From the NCBI GenBank assembly GCA_049974825.1, contig JBNGDJ010000119.1, positions 1-6,420 on the forward strand: DNA of 6,420 nucleotides, read 5' to 3'. Source of the stretch: JBKHDT01 sp049974825 (lineage in GTDB: Bacteria > Pseudomonadota > Gammaproteobacteria > Halothiobacillales > Halothiobacillaceae). This document shows, one piece after another, positions 1 through 5,998 of the stretch (position 1 is its first letter; every line of letters starts with the position of its first letter). The position numbers and the translations under genes were made by a program. Under the pieces are notes generated by a model. The model made no database searches. It saw nothing but the letters and a program-made list of their open reading frames with translations, and was not told where the DNA came from.

Positions 1-51
1 TGGGGCATCCATGCCCCAATCGGGAATCTCTGCATTCGTGCAGAGATTCCC
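1..51 (-). repeat. Double-hairpin palindromic repeat, copy A
   Basis: Two perfect hairpins lie side by side. The first is TGGGGCAT / ATGCCCCA around a CC loop (1-18). The second has a 13-bp perfect stem, GGGAATCTCTGCA (22-34) and TGCAGAGATTCCC (39-51), around a TTCG loop. Read on the minus strand the larger hairpin has the core TCTGCACGAATGCAGA followed by the smaller GGGCATGGATGCCC hairpin. This is the same order and spacing as copy B at 2185-2236: about 39 of 51 positions agree without gaps, and many differences are compensatory within stems. It ends 3 nt before the chosen start of the next gene. It resembles an intergenic REP-like element; I cannot name a described family. Confidence 0.85.
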
Positions 52-54
52 TTG

Positions 55-2166
55 ATGTCTTGCCGCCCGGTCCGACGCCTGTCTGGCCGTGCGCGCGGGT
101 CCGCCATGCTTCAGGCCTTGGTATTGCTGCTTATCCTGCTGGCGCTGCCCGGGCCGCAGGCCAGCGCGACCGGCGCGGATGCAGGCTTTACCCTGGCCAT
201 GACGCTCGGGCGCTGGGCCGGTCCCGGCATCCTGCTCGAAGATCTCTCCATCCACCTGCGTGACCGACCCGGTCAGGGGCATTGGAAATTGACGGCATCG
301 CGGGCCGATCTACCGACGCCGGTCGGATCGGTCCGCGATCTGGTGCTTGAATGCCGGGACGGGCAGTTGACGGGCAGCGTCATTGAATGTCGGGACGGGC
401 GACTTTCAGCCAGCCACCCGTTTCTGACGCTTGTCGATGTGCCGGTTTCGTTCCGTCACGAGGTGGACGGGGCAAGCGAGGTGGCTCTGGGTGCGATCCC
501 CCTGGCCGGTGGAAACATGGAACTGCGCGGGCGCTGGGCGGATGGGCAGTGGTCCGGCGCGGGGGAGTTTTCAGACGTTCGCCTGGACGATCCGCTCTGG
601 TCGCGCTGGCTGGATGCCTGGAAGCCGGCGGGTACGCTGACCGGGGAATGGCAGCTTGCCGGCAGGGGCACACGGCCCGAGACGGGGCAGCTGCGCGTGG
701 ACCTGTCCGAAGGCGGCTTTGCCGCGGCTTCCGGTTTGCAGGCGGCCGAGGCGCTGCGGGTCTCGGCCACGCTGCAACTGGCTTCGGATGCCGCTTCCGG
801 GCGGTCACTCAGCGGGTCGATTGCCTGGCCGGCCGGTGGGCTATATGTCGATCCGGTGTTTGTCGAACCCGGTAAGGCACCGATAACGCTGGCATTCTCG
901 GGAGAGCTCGACGACGACCTGGCGCTAAAGGGTGTCCAGCTTCGGGCCCGGGACCCGGGCAGGCTGTCCCTGGTCGCAGAAATGGATCGCTGGGCTGCCG
1001 GCATGGCGCTTGTCGAGCAGCCGATCCGCGTCGAATCCTTCGAGGCGGATCTCGCCGCGGCCTGGCCGCATTACCTGCGCCCCTTCCTGCTCGGCAGCAG
1101 CTGGGAGGAGATCTCACTGGCCGGCACGGTCGCCGGTACGGCGCGCCTTGACGATGCCGGTCTTGCCTCGGTTTCCGCCACATTGACCGGCATGGCGTTG
1201 ACTGATCCGCTGGAACGCGTCGCTTTCCGGGAGGGGGCGGGGCGACTGGACTGGTCGCGGGATGCGCCGCGGCAAAGTCACTTTCAAATCGGCCCGGGGC
1301 AGCTGTTCGGCCTGCCGACCGGCCCGGTGATCGTTCCCTTCGAAACCGAGGGCATGCGCCTGGCATTGGCGCAAAGGGTCCGGTTGCCGCTGCTGGATGG
1401 TGCCCTGCGGTTCGACCGCTTGGGCCTGGACCTGACGGATCCGGCCGCCCCGCGGGCCGACCTGTCCCTGACCGTCGAGCCGCTGTCGATGCGGCGATTC
1501 TCCGAGGCGGTGGGTTTGCCGCCCTTCGAGGGGTTGCTCGCCGGCAATATCCCGCGCCTGTCCCTGGCCGACGGACATCTGGTTCTGGATGGACAGCTGG
1601 TGGCGCAGTTGTTCGACGGGGTGCTGTTGATTGAAAACTTCGCCTTGAGCGATCCGTTCGGGCGTCAGCCGGTCCTGCAGGCCGACGTTCGCCTGCGCGG
1701 ACTGGATCTTGAGCCCCTGACCGAAGCCTTTTCCTTCGGCCGGATCGAGGGGCGGCTGGATGGCCGGGTGGCGGATCTGTGGATGCAGAACTGGCAGCCT
1801 GTCGCTTTTGACGCCCGTTTCGAGACGCCTGCCGATGAGCCCGGGCGCCGGCGAATCAGCCAGCGTGCGGTGGACAACCTGACCGAGCTGGGCGGCGGAG
1901 TCGGCGGTGCGCTGGGTGCCGGATTTCTGGGGTTTTTCGAGGACTTCCGTTACCGGCGCCTCGGACTTGGCTGCCGACTGGCGGATGGGGTCTGCTACAT
2001 GGAGGGCGTGTCGCCGGCCGACGGGGGCGGCTATTACATCGTCGAGGGTGCGGGTCTGCCGCGGATCGACGTGATCGGCTTTACCCGGGAAGTGGGTTGG
2101 GCCGATCTGGTCAGTCGACTCGCCGCGGTCAGCCGAAGCGGCGCGCCCAGCATCGAAATGCCCTGA
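55..2166 (+). CDS. Exported AsmA/YdbH-like beta-rich envelope protein
   Basis: The predicted protein has 703 residues. An Arg-rich N-terminus (about residues 4-14) is followed by a hydrophobic segment, LQALVLLLILLAL, and a Pro/Gly-containing stretch ending ASA near residue 38, which looks like a Sec signal peptide. The mature part is a long series of short amphipathic beta-type segments with repeated turns such as LAGTVAGTARL and IEGRLDGRV. This pattern is typical of AsmA/TamB/YdbH-like proteins that bridge inner and outer membrane and are linked to phospholipid transport. YdbH-like (dicarboxylate-transport family name) is my best guess from overall style, without a search. Near the C-terminus are a Gly-rich stretch (LGGGVGGALGAG) and a Cys pair, C640 and C647, in GCRLADGVC. 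The start is uncertain. ATG 55 keeps the positive n-region, whereas ATG 106 (686 aa) would leave the signal peptide without charge. Neither has a clear ribosome-binding site, and the frame is open to the left edge. It is convergent with rpiA. Coding is certain; the function is inferred. Confidence 0.85.
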   Translation: MSCRPVRRLSGRARGSAMLQALVLLLILLALPGPQASATGADAGFTLAMTLGRWAGPGILLEDLSIHLRDRPGQGHWKLTASRADLPTPVGSVRDLVLECRDGQLTGSVIECRDGRLSASHPFLTLVDVPVSFRHEVDGASEVALGAIPLAGGNMELRGRWADGQWSGAGEFSDVRLDDPLWSRWLDAWKPAGTLTGEWQLAGRGTRPETGQLRVDLSEGGFAAASGLQAAEALRVSATLQLASDAASGRSLSGSIAWPAGGLYVDPVFVEPGKAPITLAFSGELDDDLALKGVQLRARDPGRLSLVAEMDRWAAGMALVEQPIRVESFEADLAAAWPHYLRPFLLGSSWEEISLAGTVAGTARLDDAGLASVSATLTGMALTDPLERVAFREGAGRLDWSRDAPRQSHFQIGPGQLFGLPTGPVIVPFETEGMRLALAQRVRLPLLDGALRFDRLGLDLTDPAAPRADLSLTVEPLSMRRFSEAVGLPPFEGLLAGNIPRLSLADGHLVLDGQLVAQLFDGVLLIENFALSDPFGRQPVLQADVRLRGLDLEPLTEAFSFGRIEGRLDGRVADLWMQNWQPVAFDARFETPADEPGRRRISQRAVDNLTELGGGVGGALGAGFLGFFEDFRYRRLGLGCRLADGVCYMEGVSPADGGGYYIVEGAGLPRIDVIGFTREVGWADLVSRLAAVSRSGAPSIEMP

Positions 2167-2184
2167 GGCGCGGGTTGGAGTCTA

Positions 2185-2236
2185 AGGAAGGTCTGCACGA
2201 ATGCAGACCTTCCCGTGCAGGGCACGGATGCCCTGC
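2185..2236 (+). repeat. Double-hairpin palindromic repeat, copy B (possible terminator)
   Basis: This hairpin pair starts about 20 nt after the stop codon of the preceding gene. The first has a 12-bp perfect stem, GGAAGGTCTGCA (2186-2197) and TGCAGACCTTCC (2202-2213), around CGAA. The second has an 8-bp stem, GCAGGGCA (2217-2224) and TGCCCTGC (2229-2236), around CGGA. It is the inverted counterpart of copy A at 1-51, so the upstream gene is bracketed by the two. No T-tract follows, so it is not a canonical intrinsic terminator, but it could stop or stabilise the 3' end of the upstream transcript. Confidence 0.85.
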
Positions 2237-2240
2237 CGCA

Positions 2241-2345
2241 CAATGGCGTAAGCCATTGAATCGCGGAGCCCGGGCCGAGCATGTATCGGCCCGGGCGTGT
2301 CTGAACGCGTAGCTGGCGTTAGCCCACAAAGCCAAGGATGGCTTA
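2241..2345. repeat. String of small hairpins in the convergent intergenic region
   Basis: CAATGGC-GTAA-GCCATTG (2241-2258) has a 7-bp stem. CCCGGGCCGA (2269-2278) and TCGGCCCGGG (2286-2295) form a perfect 10-bp stem with a 7-nt loop. AAGCC (2329-2333) and GGCTT (2340-2344) form a weak 5-bp stem. Together with copy B and the hairpin at 2365-2387, almost the entire gap between the two convergent genes can fold. No credible gene lies here. It is probably an accretion of palindromic repeats, and a structured RNA is not excluded. Confidence 0.6.
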
Positions 2346-2346
2346 G

Positions 2347-2360
2347 TGCAGAGTTTCCCT
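2347..2360. repeat. Half copy of the CGAA-hairpin repeat
   Basis: TGCAGAGTTTCCCT is identical over 14 nt to the right arm of the hairpin at 5387-5420 (5406-5419). The matching left arm and the CGAA loop are absent; the sequence before it (GGCTTAG) does not pair. It looks like a truncated relic of the same repeat family. Confidence 0.6.
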
Positions 2361-2364
2361 AAGG

Positions 2365-2387
2365 GGCGCGGGCCACTTGCCCGCGCC
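2365..2387 (-). terminator. Candidate rpiA terminator hairpin
   Basis: GGCGCGGGC (2365-2373) and GCCCGCGCC (2379-2387) form a perfect 9-bp GC stem with a 5-nt loop. It begins 5 nt after the rpiA stop in the direction of rpiA transcription. No T-tract follows on that strand (CCTTAGGG instead), so intrinsic termination is plausible but not typical. Confidence 0.4.
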
Positions 2388-2392
2388 GTCGG

Positions 2393-3052
2393 TCACTGCC
2401 CGATGCGACGGATGCCGTCGGCCGTGCCGACAATCAGCACGTCTGCCGGGCGCAGGGCAAACAGACCCACCGTGACGATGCCCGGCAGATTGTTCAGCTC
2501 GTCCTCGAGCTTGCCCGGCTGCATGATTTCAAGATTGTGCACGTCGAGGATCTGGTTGCCGTTGTCGGTGACGAACCCCTCGCGATACACGGGCTGGCCG
2601 CCGATCTTGACCAGCTCACGGGCCACCATGCTGCGCGCCATCGGGATCACCTCGATCGGCAGCGGGAATTGGCCAAGCACCTCGACCATCTTGCTCTGGT
2701 CGACGACACAAACGAACTTGCCCGCGGCCTGCGCGATGATCTTCTCGCGCGTCAGTGCGCCCCCGCCGCCCTTGATCAGTTGCAGGTGCTGGTTCGACTC
2801 GTCCGCCCCGTCGACGTAAACCGGAATTTCGTCTACCTCGTTGAGATCGAATACTTCGATGCCGTGATCCTTCAGCCGCCTGGTGCTGGCCTCGGAGCTT
2901 GATACCGCGCCCTTGATCTGGCCTTTTTTGCGCGCCAGGGCGTCGATAAAGAAATTGACGGTCGAACCGGTTCCCACGCCCACGATGGTATCGGGCTGGA
3001 CGTATTCCATCGCGGCCTCGGCCGCCTGCTGTTTAAGCTGGTCCTGACTCAT
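2393..3052 (-). CDS. rpiA: Ribose-5-phosphate isomerase A
   Basis: This cytosolic enzyme interconverts ribose 5-phosphate and ribulose 5-phosphate in the non-oxidative pentose phosphate pathway, supplying ribose for nucleotides. The product has 219 residues, the same length as E. coli RpiA. It shows the phosphate-loop motif VGVGTGST (residues 24-31), the SSSEAS segment (51-56), the DGADE motif with D81 and D84, the KGGGGALTREK block with K94 and the catalytic base E103, and K121 in VVDQSK. All of these match the positions known for the E. coli enzyme. The frame extends 27 codons further upstream, but ATG 3052 is chosen because AGGAG lies 6 nt before it and the N-terminus then aligns with the family. 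It is divergent from ilvA across 390 bp and convergent with the upstream envelope-protein gene. A divergent rpiA/ilvA pair is, from memory, also found in Pseudomonas. Nothing appears broken. Confidence 0.97.
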   Translation of the reverse strand: MSQDQLKQQAAEAAMEYVQPDTIVGVGTGSTVNFFIDALARKKGQIKGAVSSSEASTRRLKDHGIEVFDLNEVDEIPVYVDGADESNQHLQLIKGGGGALTREKIIAQAAGKFVCVVDQSKMVEVLGQFPLPIEVIPMARSMVARELVKIGGQPVYREGFVTDNGNQILDVHNLEIMQPGKLEDELNNLPGIVTVGLFALRPADVLIVGTADGIRRIGQ

Positions 3053-3058
3053 GCTGGT

Positions 3059-3063
3059 CTCCT
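3059..3063 (-). promoter_or_regulatory. rpiA ribosome-binding site
   Basis: AGGAG on the minus strand, 6 nt before ATG 3052. It decides the start against the upstream in-frame ATG codons at the 5' end of the longer frame. Confidence 0.75.
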
Positions 3064-3113
3064 GCGCCTGTGGCCGGCCGTGATGGCCGACGCTGAATTC
3101 CTGATCGCAGCGC

Positions 3114-3119
3114 ATCATA
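3114..3119 (-). promoter_or_regulatory. Candidate rpiA -10 element
   Basis: TATGAT on the minus strand matches the sigma-70 -10 consensus in 5 of 6 positions and would give a leader of about 55 nt before ATG 3052. No convincing -35 hexamer lies 16-18 bp upstream, so this is tentative. Confidence 0.3.
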
Positions 3120-3190
3120 GCGAATGCCCCCAACCGGTACCAGTATCCGAGCCTGCCCGCCGGTCCGGTCGCACGGGGCGGCAGGCGCGA

Positions 3191-3211
3191 ATAACCGGCC
3201 TGGCCGGTTAT
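3191..3211. promoter_or_regulatory. Perfect 10+1+10 inverted repeat, possible operator
   Basis: ATAACCGGCC and GGCCGGTTAT are exact reverse complements around a central T. The site lies in the rpiA/ilvA divergent region, 139 nt before the rpiA start and 231 nt before ilvA. The right arm runs into TATGAT (3209-3214) on the plus strand. Perfect symmetry with a 1-nt centre suggests a dimer-binding operator more than an RNA hairpin, though a palindromic repeat cannot be excluded. Confidence 0.45.
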
Positions 3212-3261
3212 GATGGAAAAAACGCGAGCGCGCCATGGTCCAGGCCATCGGGTCGCGTAGC

Positions 3262-3277
3262 AGGGGAGATGTCCCCT
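3262..3277. repeat. Small hairpin in the ilvA upstream region
   Basis: AGGGGA (3262-3267) and TCCCCT (3272-3277) form a 6-bp stem around GATG. I see no function for it. Confidence 0.35.
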
Positions 3278-3305
3278 ACTTCCCGCTGTTCTACCGAACC
3301 TGGGC

Positions 3306-3334
3306 TCGACAAATCAAATGCTTGTGCATGTGAT
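3306..3334 (+). promoter_or_regulatory. Candidate ilvA promoter
   Basis: TCGACA (3306-3311, 5 of 6 to the -35 consensus), a 17-bp spacer, then TGTGAT (3329-3334, 4 of 6 to the -10 consensus). Transcription would start near 3341, giving a leader of about 100 nt. The leader contains a T-bulged hairpin (GGG-T-GTTTT / AAAACCCC, 3368-3387). No leader peptide rich in branched-chain codons is evident, so attenuation of the E. coli ilv type is not supported. Confidence 0.35.
3312..3324 (+). promoter_or_regulatory. IHF-consensus match in the ilvA promoter region
   Basis: AATCAAATGCTTG fits WATCAANNNNTTR exactly. It overlaps the spacer of the proposed ilvA promoter. IHF is known to act at ilv promoters in E. 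coli; binding here is inference. Confidence 0.35.
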
Positions 3335-3442
3335 TCGCGCTCGAGGCATCCATGTCTCGCAGTGGCAGGGTGTTTTTCCAAAACCCCAGCCAGAACAGCT
3401 TGCTGCCGCGTCTGCCCCATTTACACGGAGTCTTGAAACCGA

Positions 3443-4966
3443 ATGGATCCCCGTCTGAGCGATTACCTCGAACGCATCCTGACCGCCCGCGTCTACGACG
3501 TGGCCATTGAATCGGCGCTGGACCCGGCGCCCCTGCTGTCCGAGCGGCTGGACAACCGCGTGCTGCTCAAGCGCGAGGACACCCAGCCGGTGTTTTCGTT
3601 CAAGTTGCGGGGGGCTTACAACAAGATCCACCGGCTCTGGCGCGAGGGCCAGCTGCCGGCAGGGGTGATTGCCGCCTCAGCGGGAAACCATGCCCAGGGC
3701 GTGGCGCTGGCCGCCCAGCGGCTGGGCCTGCGAGCCGTGATCGTGATGCCGGTGACCACACCGAACATCAAGGTGGACGCGGTCCGTCGCCGGGGCGCTG
3801 AAGCGGTGCTTCATGGCGACACCTTTGACGATGCCTATGGCCGTGCCCGCGAGCTGGCCGAGGCCGAGGGCCTGGTGTACATCCCGCCCTATGACGACCC
3901 GGATGTGATCGCGGGGCAGGGCACTGTGGGCGCGGAGATCCTGCGCCGCCACCCGGACCCGATCCACGCGATATTCGTGCCGGTGGGCGGCGGCGGACTG
4001 GTTGCCGGGATTGCCGCCTACGTCAAGGCCCTGCGGCCGGAAATCCGGGTCATCGGCGTGGAGCCGGCCGATGCAGGCTCCTTGCATGCGGCACTGGCCG
4101 CCGACGAGCGGGTCACCCTGGGGCAGGTGGGATTGTTTGCCGACGGTGTCGCCGTCAAGCAGGTCGGCGCGCATCCCTTCGAGGTCGCCCGGATTGCCGT
4201 GGACGAGGTAGTGCTGGCCAGCACGGACGAAATGGCCGCCGCCATCAAGGATATCTTCGACGACACCCGCAGCATCAACGAGGCGGCCGGAGCACTGGCA
4301 CTGGCGGGGCTCAAGAAATACGTCGCTCGCGAAGGCATTCGTGACCAGACGCTCATAGCCATTGCCAGTGGCGCCAACATGAACTTTGACCGACTGCGCT
4401 TCGTCGCCGAGCGGGCCGAGATCGGGGAAGAGCGCGAGGCACTGTTTGCCGTCACCATTCCCGAGCGCCCGGGCAGTTTCCGCGAATTCTGCGAGTTGCT
4501 TGGTCGCCGGCCGATTACCGAGTTCAACTACCGTTATGCCGATCCTCAGGCCGCCCAGATCTTCGTGGGCATCAAGCTTGATGGCCAGGCAGAGCGCGAG
4601 TCCCTGCGCCGGACACTTTCCGAGCGGGGTTACCCGGTGGTGGACCTGACGGACAACGAGATGGCCAAGCTTCATGTGCGGCACATGGTGGGCGGACACG
4701 GCCCCGGAGTCAGCGATGAGGTGGTCTATCGCTTCGAGTTCCCCGAGCGTCCCGGCGCCTTGCTGCGCTTTTTGACGCACCTCGGTGCCAACTGGAACAT
4801 CAGCCTGTTCCACTACCGCAATCACGGCGCCGATTACGGGCGCGTCCTCGCCGGCGTTCAGGTCCCCGCGGCCGAGCGGCTGCAGTTGAAATCCTACCTT
4901 GAGAAACTTGGTTACCCTCACTGGGAGGAAACCGACAACCCTGTTTTCCGGCTGTTCCTGTCTTGA
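3443..4966 (+). CDS. ilvA: Biosynthetic threonine ammonia-lyase (threonine deaminase)
   Basis: This PLP enzyme converts L-threonine to 2-oxobutanoate and ammonia, the committed step of isoleucine synthesis in the cytosol. The product has 507 residues; E. coli IlvA has 514. The catalytic domain (about 1-325) has SFKLRGAYN with the PLP-binding lysine K54, SAGNHAQGVA (79-88) contacting substrate and cofactor, the phosphate-binding glycine loop GGGGL (182-186), and ASGANMNFD with S309 near the PLP pyridine nitrogen. Two ACT-like regulatory domains follow, at about 332-420 (FAVTIPERPGSFREF) and 426-505 (YRFEFPERPGALLRF). This is the architecture of the isoleucine-inhibited, valine-activated biosynthetic form rather than the short catabolic TdcB form. 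An in-frame TGA at 3434 and the family-typical N-terminus fix the ATG at 3443. The ribosome-binding site is weak: GGAG at 3427-3430 is 12 nt away. It appears to be a single-gene unit divergent from rpiA. Confidence 0.97.
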   Translation: MDPRLSDYLERILTARVYDVAIESALDPAPLLSERLDNRVLLKREDTQPVFSFKLRGAYNKIHRLWREGQLPAGVIAASAGNHAQGVALAAQRLGLRAVIVMPVTTPNIKVDAVRRRGAEAVLHGDTFDDAYGRARELAEAEGLVYIPPYDDPDVIAGQGTVGAEILRRHPDPIHAIFVPVGGGGLVAGIAAYVKALRPEIRVIGVEPADAGSLHAALAADERVTLGQVGLFADGVAVKQVGAHPFEVARIAVDEVVLASTDEMAAAIKDIFDDTRSINEAAGALALAGLKKYVAREGIRDQTLIAIASGANMNFDRLRFVAERAEIGEEREALFAVTIPERPGSFREFCELLGRRPITEFNYRYADPQAAQIFVGIKLDGQAERESLRRTLSERGYPVVDLTDNEMAKLHVRHMVGGHGPGVSDEVVYRFEFPERPGALLRFLTHLGANWNISLFHYRNHGADYGRVLAGVQVPAAERLQLKSYLEKLGYPHWEETDNPVFRLFLS

Positions 4967-5065
4967 GGCAGGGCGCGTCCGGGGCATGGGTACCGCCGCC
5001 CCGGCCGCCTCCCTTGCCGTATCCTCGTCACGACGCTCAGTTGACCATGCCCTGATCCGATGCCT

Positions 5066-5092
5066 CAGCCTGCTTTTGGGTAGGCTGTTTTT
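5066..5092 (+). terminator. Intrinsic terminator after ilvA
   Basis: CAGCCT (5066-5071) and AGGCTG (5082-5087) form a 6-bp stem with a 10-nt loop, directly followed by TTTTT (5088-5092), about 100 nt after the ilvA stop. An alternative stem, GGCTG (5083-5087) with CAGCC (5096-5100), could compete. The stem is short, so confidence is moderate. Confidence 0.55.
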
Positions 5093-5109
5093 CGACAGCC
5101 GGTTAAGGG

Positions 5110-5139
5110 GTTTCCACAAAAACTGTGGATAACCCTGTG
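5110..5139. promoter_or_regulatory. DnaA-box pair, module 1
   Basis: GTTTCCACA (5110-5118, plus strand, one mismatch to TTTTCCACA) and TGTGGATAA (5124-5132, the exact complement of the E. coli consensus TTATCCACA) face each other across 5 bp (AAAAC). CCCTGTG follows (5133-5139). Confidence 0.75.
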
Positions 5140-5196
5140 TGGTATTCGTATCGAGCCGTTACAAAAACGCCGCGGACAAGGACTTGGGCGGGTTGG

Positions 5197-5210
5197 TTAA
5201 AAATTAATCA
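5197..5210. other. AT-rich stretch, minor unwinding candidate
   Basis: TTAAAAATTAATCA has one G/C in 14 nt, within a GC-rich surrounding and 65 bp after the first DnaA-box pair. A run of eight G lies shortly after it (5223-5230). It could assist strand opening; the link is positional only. Confidence 0.3.
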
Positions 5211-5358
5211 CCCGTCGGCAGTGGGGGGGGTGGTTTTGTTCAAGTGACTGACTTAAAAAGCATTTCTCGAGATGGTCTCGCTTGGTATTGACAGGTAGTC
5301 TGCGTGCTGCATGTCTCCTGTTGAATCACCCGGGTGACAGCTCGAAGACCCCTGCGCT

Positions 5359-5367
5359 TGTGGACAA
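5359..5367 (-). promoter_or_regulatory. DnaA box, module 1 distal
   Basis: TGTGGACAA, complement TTGTCCACA, a box variant common in GC-rich bacteria. It starts 249 bp after the start of the module 1 pair. Confidence 0.65.
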
Positions 5368-5386
5368 GAACTGAGATCTTTTTGTC

Positions 5387-5420
5387 AAGGGAAATTCTGC
5401 ACGAATGCAGAGTTTCCCTT
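5387..5420 (+). repeat. CGAA-loop hairpin repeat, copy C
   Basis: AAGGGAAATTCTGCA (5387-5401) and TGCAGAGTTTCCCTT (5406-5420) form a 15-bp stem with one G-T wobble around CGAA. It shares the 14-nt core CTGCACGAATGCAG plus flanking TCTGCA/TGCAGA with copies A and B, but its outer arm differs and its companion hairpin is of another type (5434-5452). Confidence 0.8.
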
Positions 5421-5580
5421 GGGAACGCTTGCCGGGCCTGCTCCGCAGGCCCAGCCACCGCAGCTCGGCCGAACCACCACGCCCCGGCCCAAATCCACTC
5501 CCACCCCCTCGTTCCCAAGCTCCGCTTGGGAACGCCTACCGGGCCTGCTCCGCAGGCCCTGCAACCGCGGCCCGCAGGCC
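5419..5580. repeat. Palindromic repeat mosaic with a 107-bp offset direct repeat
   Basis: The 34-nt segments 5419-5452 and 5526-5559 agree at 32 positions and are offset by 107 bp. Each contains TTGGGAACGC and the hairpin GGGCCTGC-TCC-GCAGGCCC. The second copy is preceded by CGTTCCCAAGC, giving a perfect 11-bp stem with GCTTGGGAACG (5510-5534) around TCC. Together with copy C this makes a repeat cluster sitting between DnaA boxes at 5359 and 5635. No protein is evident. It looks like accumulated REP-type elements inside the origin candidate. Confidence 0.75.
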
Positions 5581-5634
5581 GGTTGAGCGTGGCGCATCTG
5601 GAGTTCTGACTGTCAGCATCGAATGAACCGGTCG

Positions 5635-5643
5635 TTATCCACT
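5635..5643 (+). promoter_or_regulatory. DnaA box, isolated
   Basis: TTATCCACT has one mismatch to TTATCCACA. It lies between modules 1 and 2 and outside the repeating layout. Confidence 0.5.
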
Positions 5644-5740
5644 GCACGATTGGCTGTTGGCCAAGCGTTGAAAGCTTGCTGTCAAGTCAAATATCGCCGG
5701 GTTCTAAGGATTGATGTGGCACAAGGGCTTGAGCCGGGGG

Positions 5741-5770
5741 TTTTCCCCAGAAGCTGTGGAAAACCCTGTG
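5741..5770. promoter_or_regulatory. DnaA-box pair, module 2
   Basis: TTTTCCCCA (5741-5749, one mismatch to TTTTCCACA) and TGTGGAAAA (5755-5763, complement TTTTCCACA) face each other across 5 bp, followed by CCCTGTG (5764-5770). The layout is the same as module 1, exactly 631 bp to the left. The plus-strand box here is partly degenerate and also forms GGGG-TTTT-CCCC. Confidence 0.65.
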
Positions 5771-5989
5771 CGTTCCATGCGTGGAACAGGCTCATCAGAC
5801 CGTCCGACAGGCACTTGGCGATTGCGGGGAGATTTTGACCAGCTTTGGGGGCAGCCTGGGTGTTTCGGTCGCAAGTTGTTGAAAAATCTTTGGATGATGG
5901 GCGGATTGCCTCCCAGTGGTTGACAGGCGGGCAGCGATTTGATCCGGTGCTCGCTCTTTGTTTCGAATGACATTCCTTCTCTGATTCGT

Positions 5990-5998
5990 TGTGGACAA
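5990..5998 (-). promoter_or_regulatory. DnaA box, module 2 distal
   Basis: TGTGGACAA, complement TTGTCCACA. It starts 249 bp after the start of the module 2 pair, exactly as in module 1. Confidence 0.65.

Noticed and set aside
3352..3442. Possible leader peptide for ilvA starting at ATG 3352
   Set aside because: The frame is not enriched in isoleucine, valine or threonine codons, runs into ilvA without stopping before its start, and has no terminator/antiterminator pair typical of attenuation.
4979..5004. CCGGGGC / GCCCCGG stem after ilvA as terminator
   Set aside because: The loop is 12 nt and no T-tract follows. The hairpin at 5066-5092 with TTTTT is a better candidate.
3677..5119. 480-residue open frame on the minus strand
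   Set aside because: It is antisense to ilvA, whose catalytic and regulatory motifs are unambiguous. Long antisense frames are common in GC-rich coding DNA, and this one also runs through the terminator.
5387..5580. CRISPR array
   Set aside because: The repeats are palindromic, unequal, only two or three in number, and lack regular spacers.
5240..5647. 135-residue minus-strand frame and overlapping plus-strand frames in the right non-coding tract
   Set aside because: They are built from the translated palindromic repeats and cross a DnaA box. Frames open on both strands, no clear ribosome-binding site, and no protein-like character.
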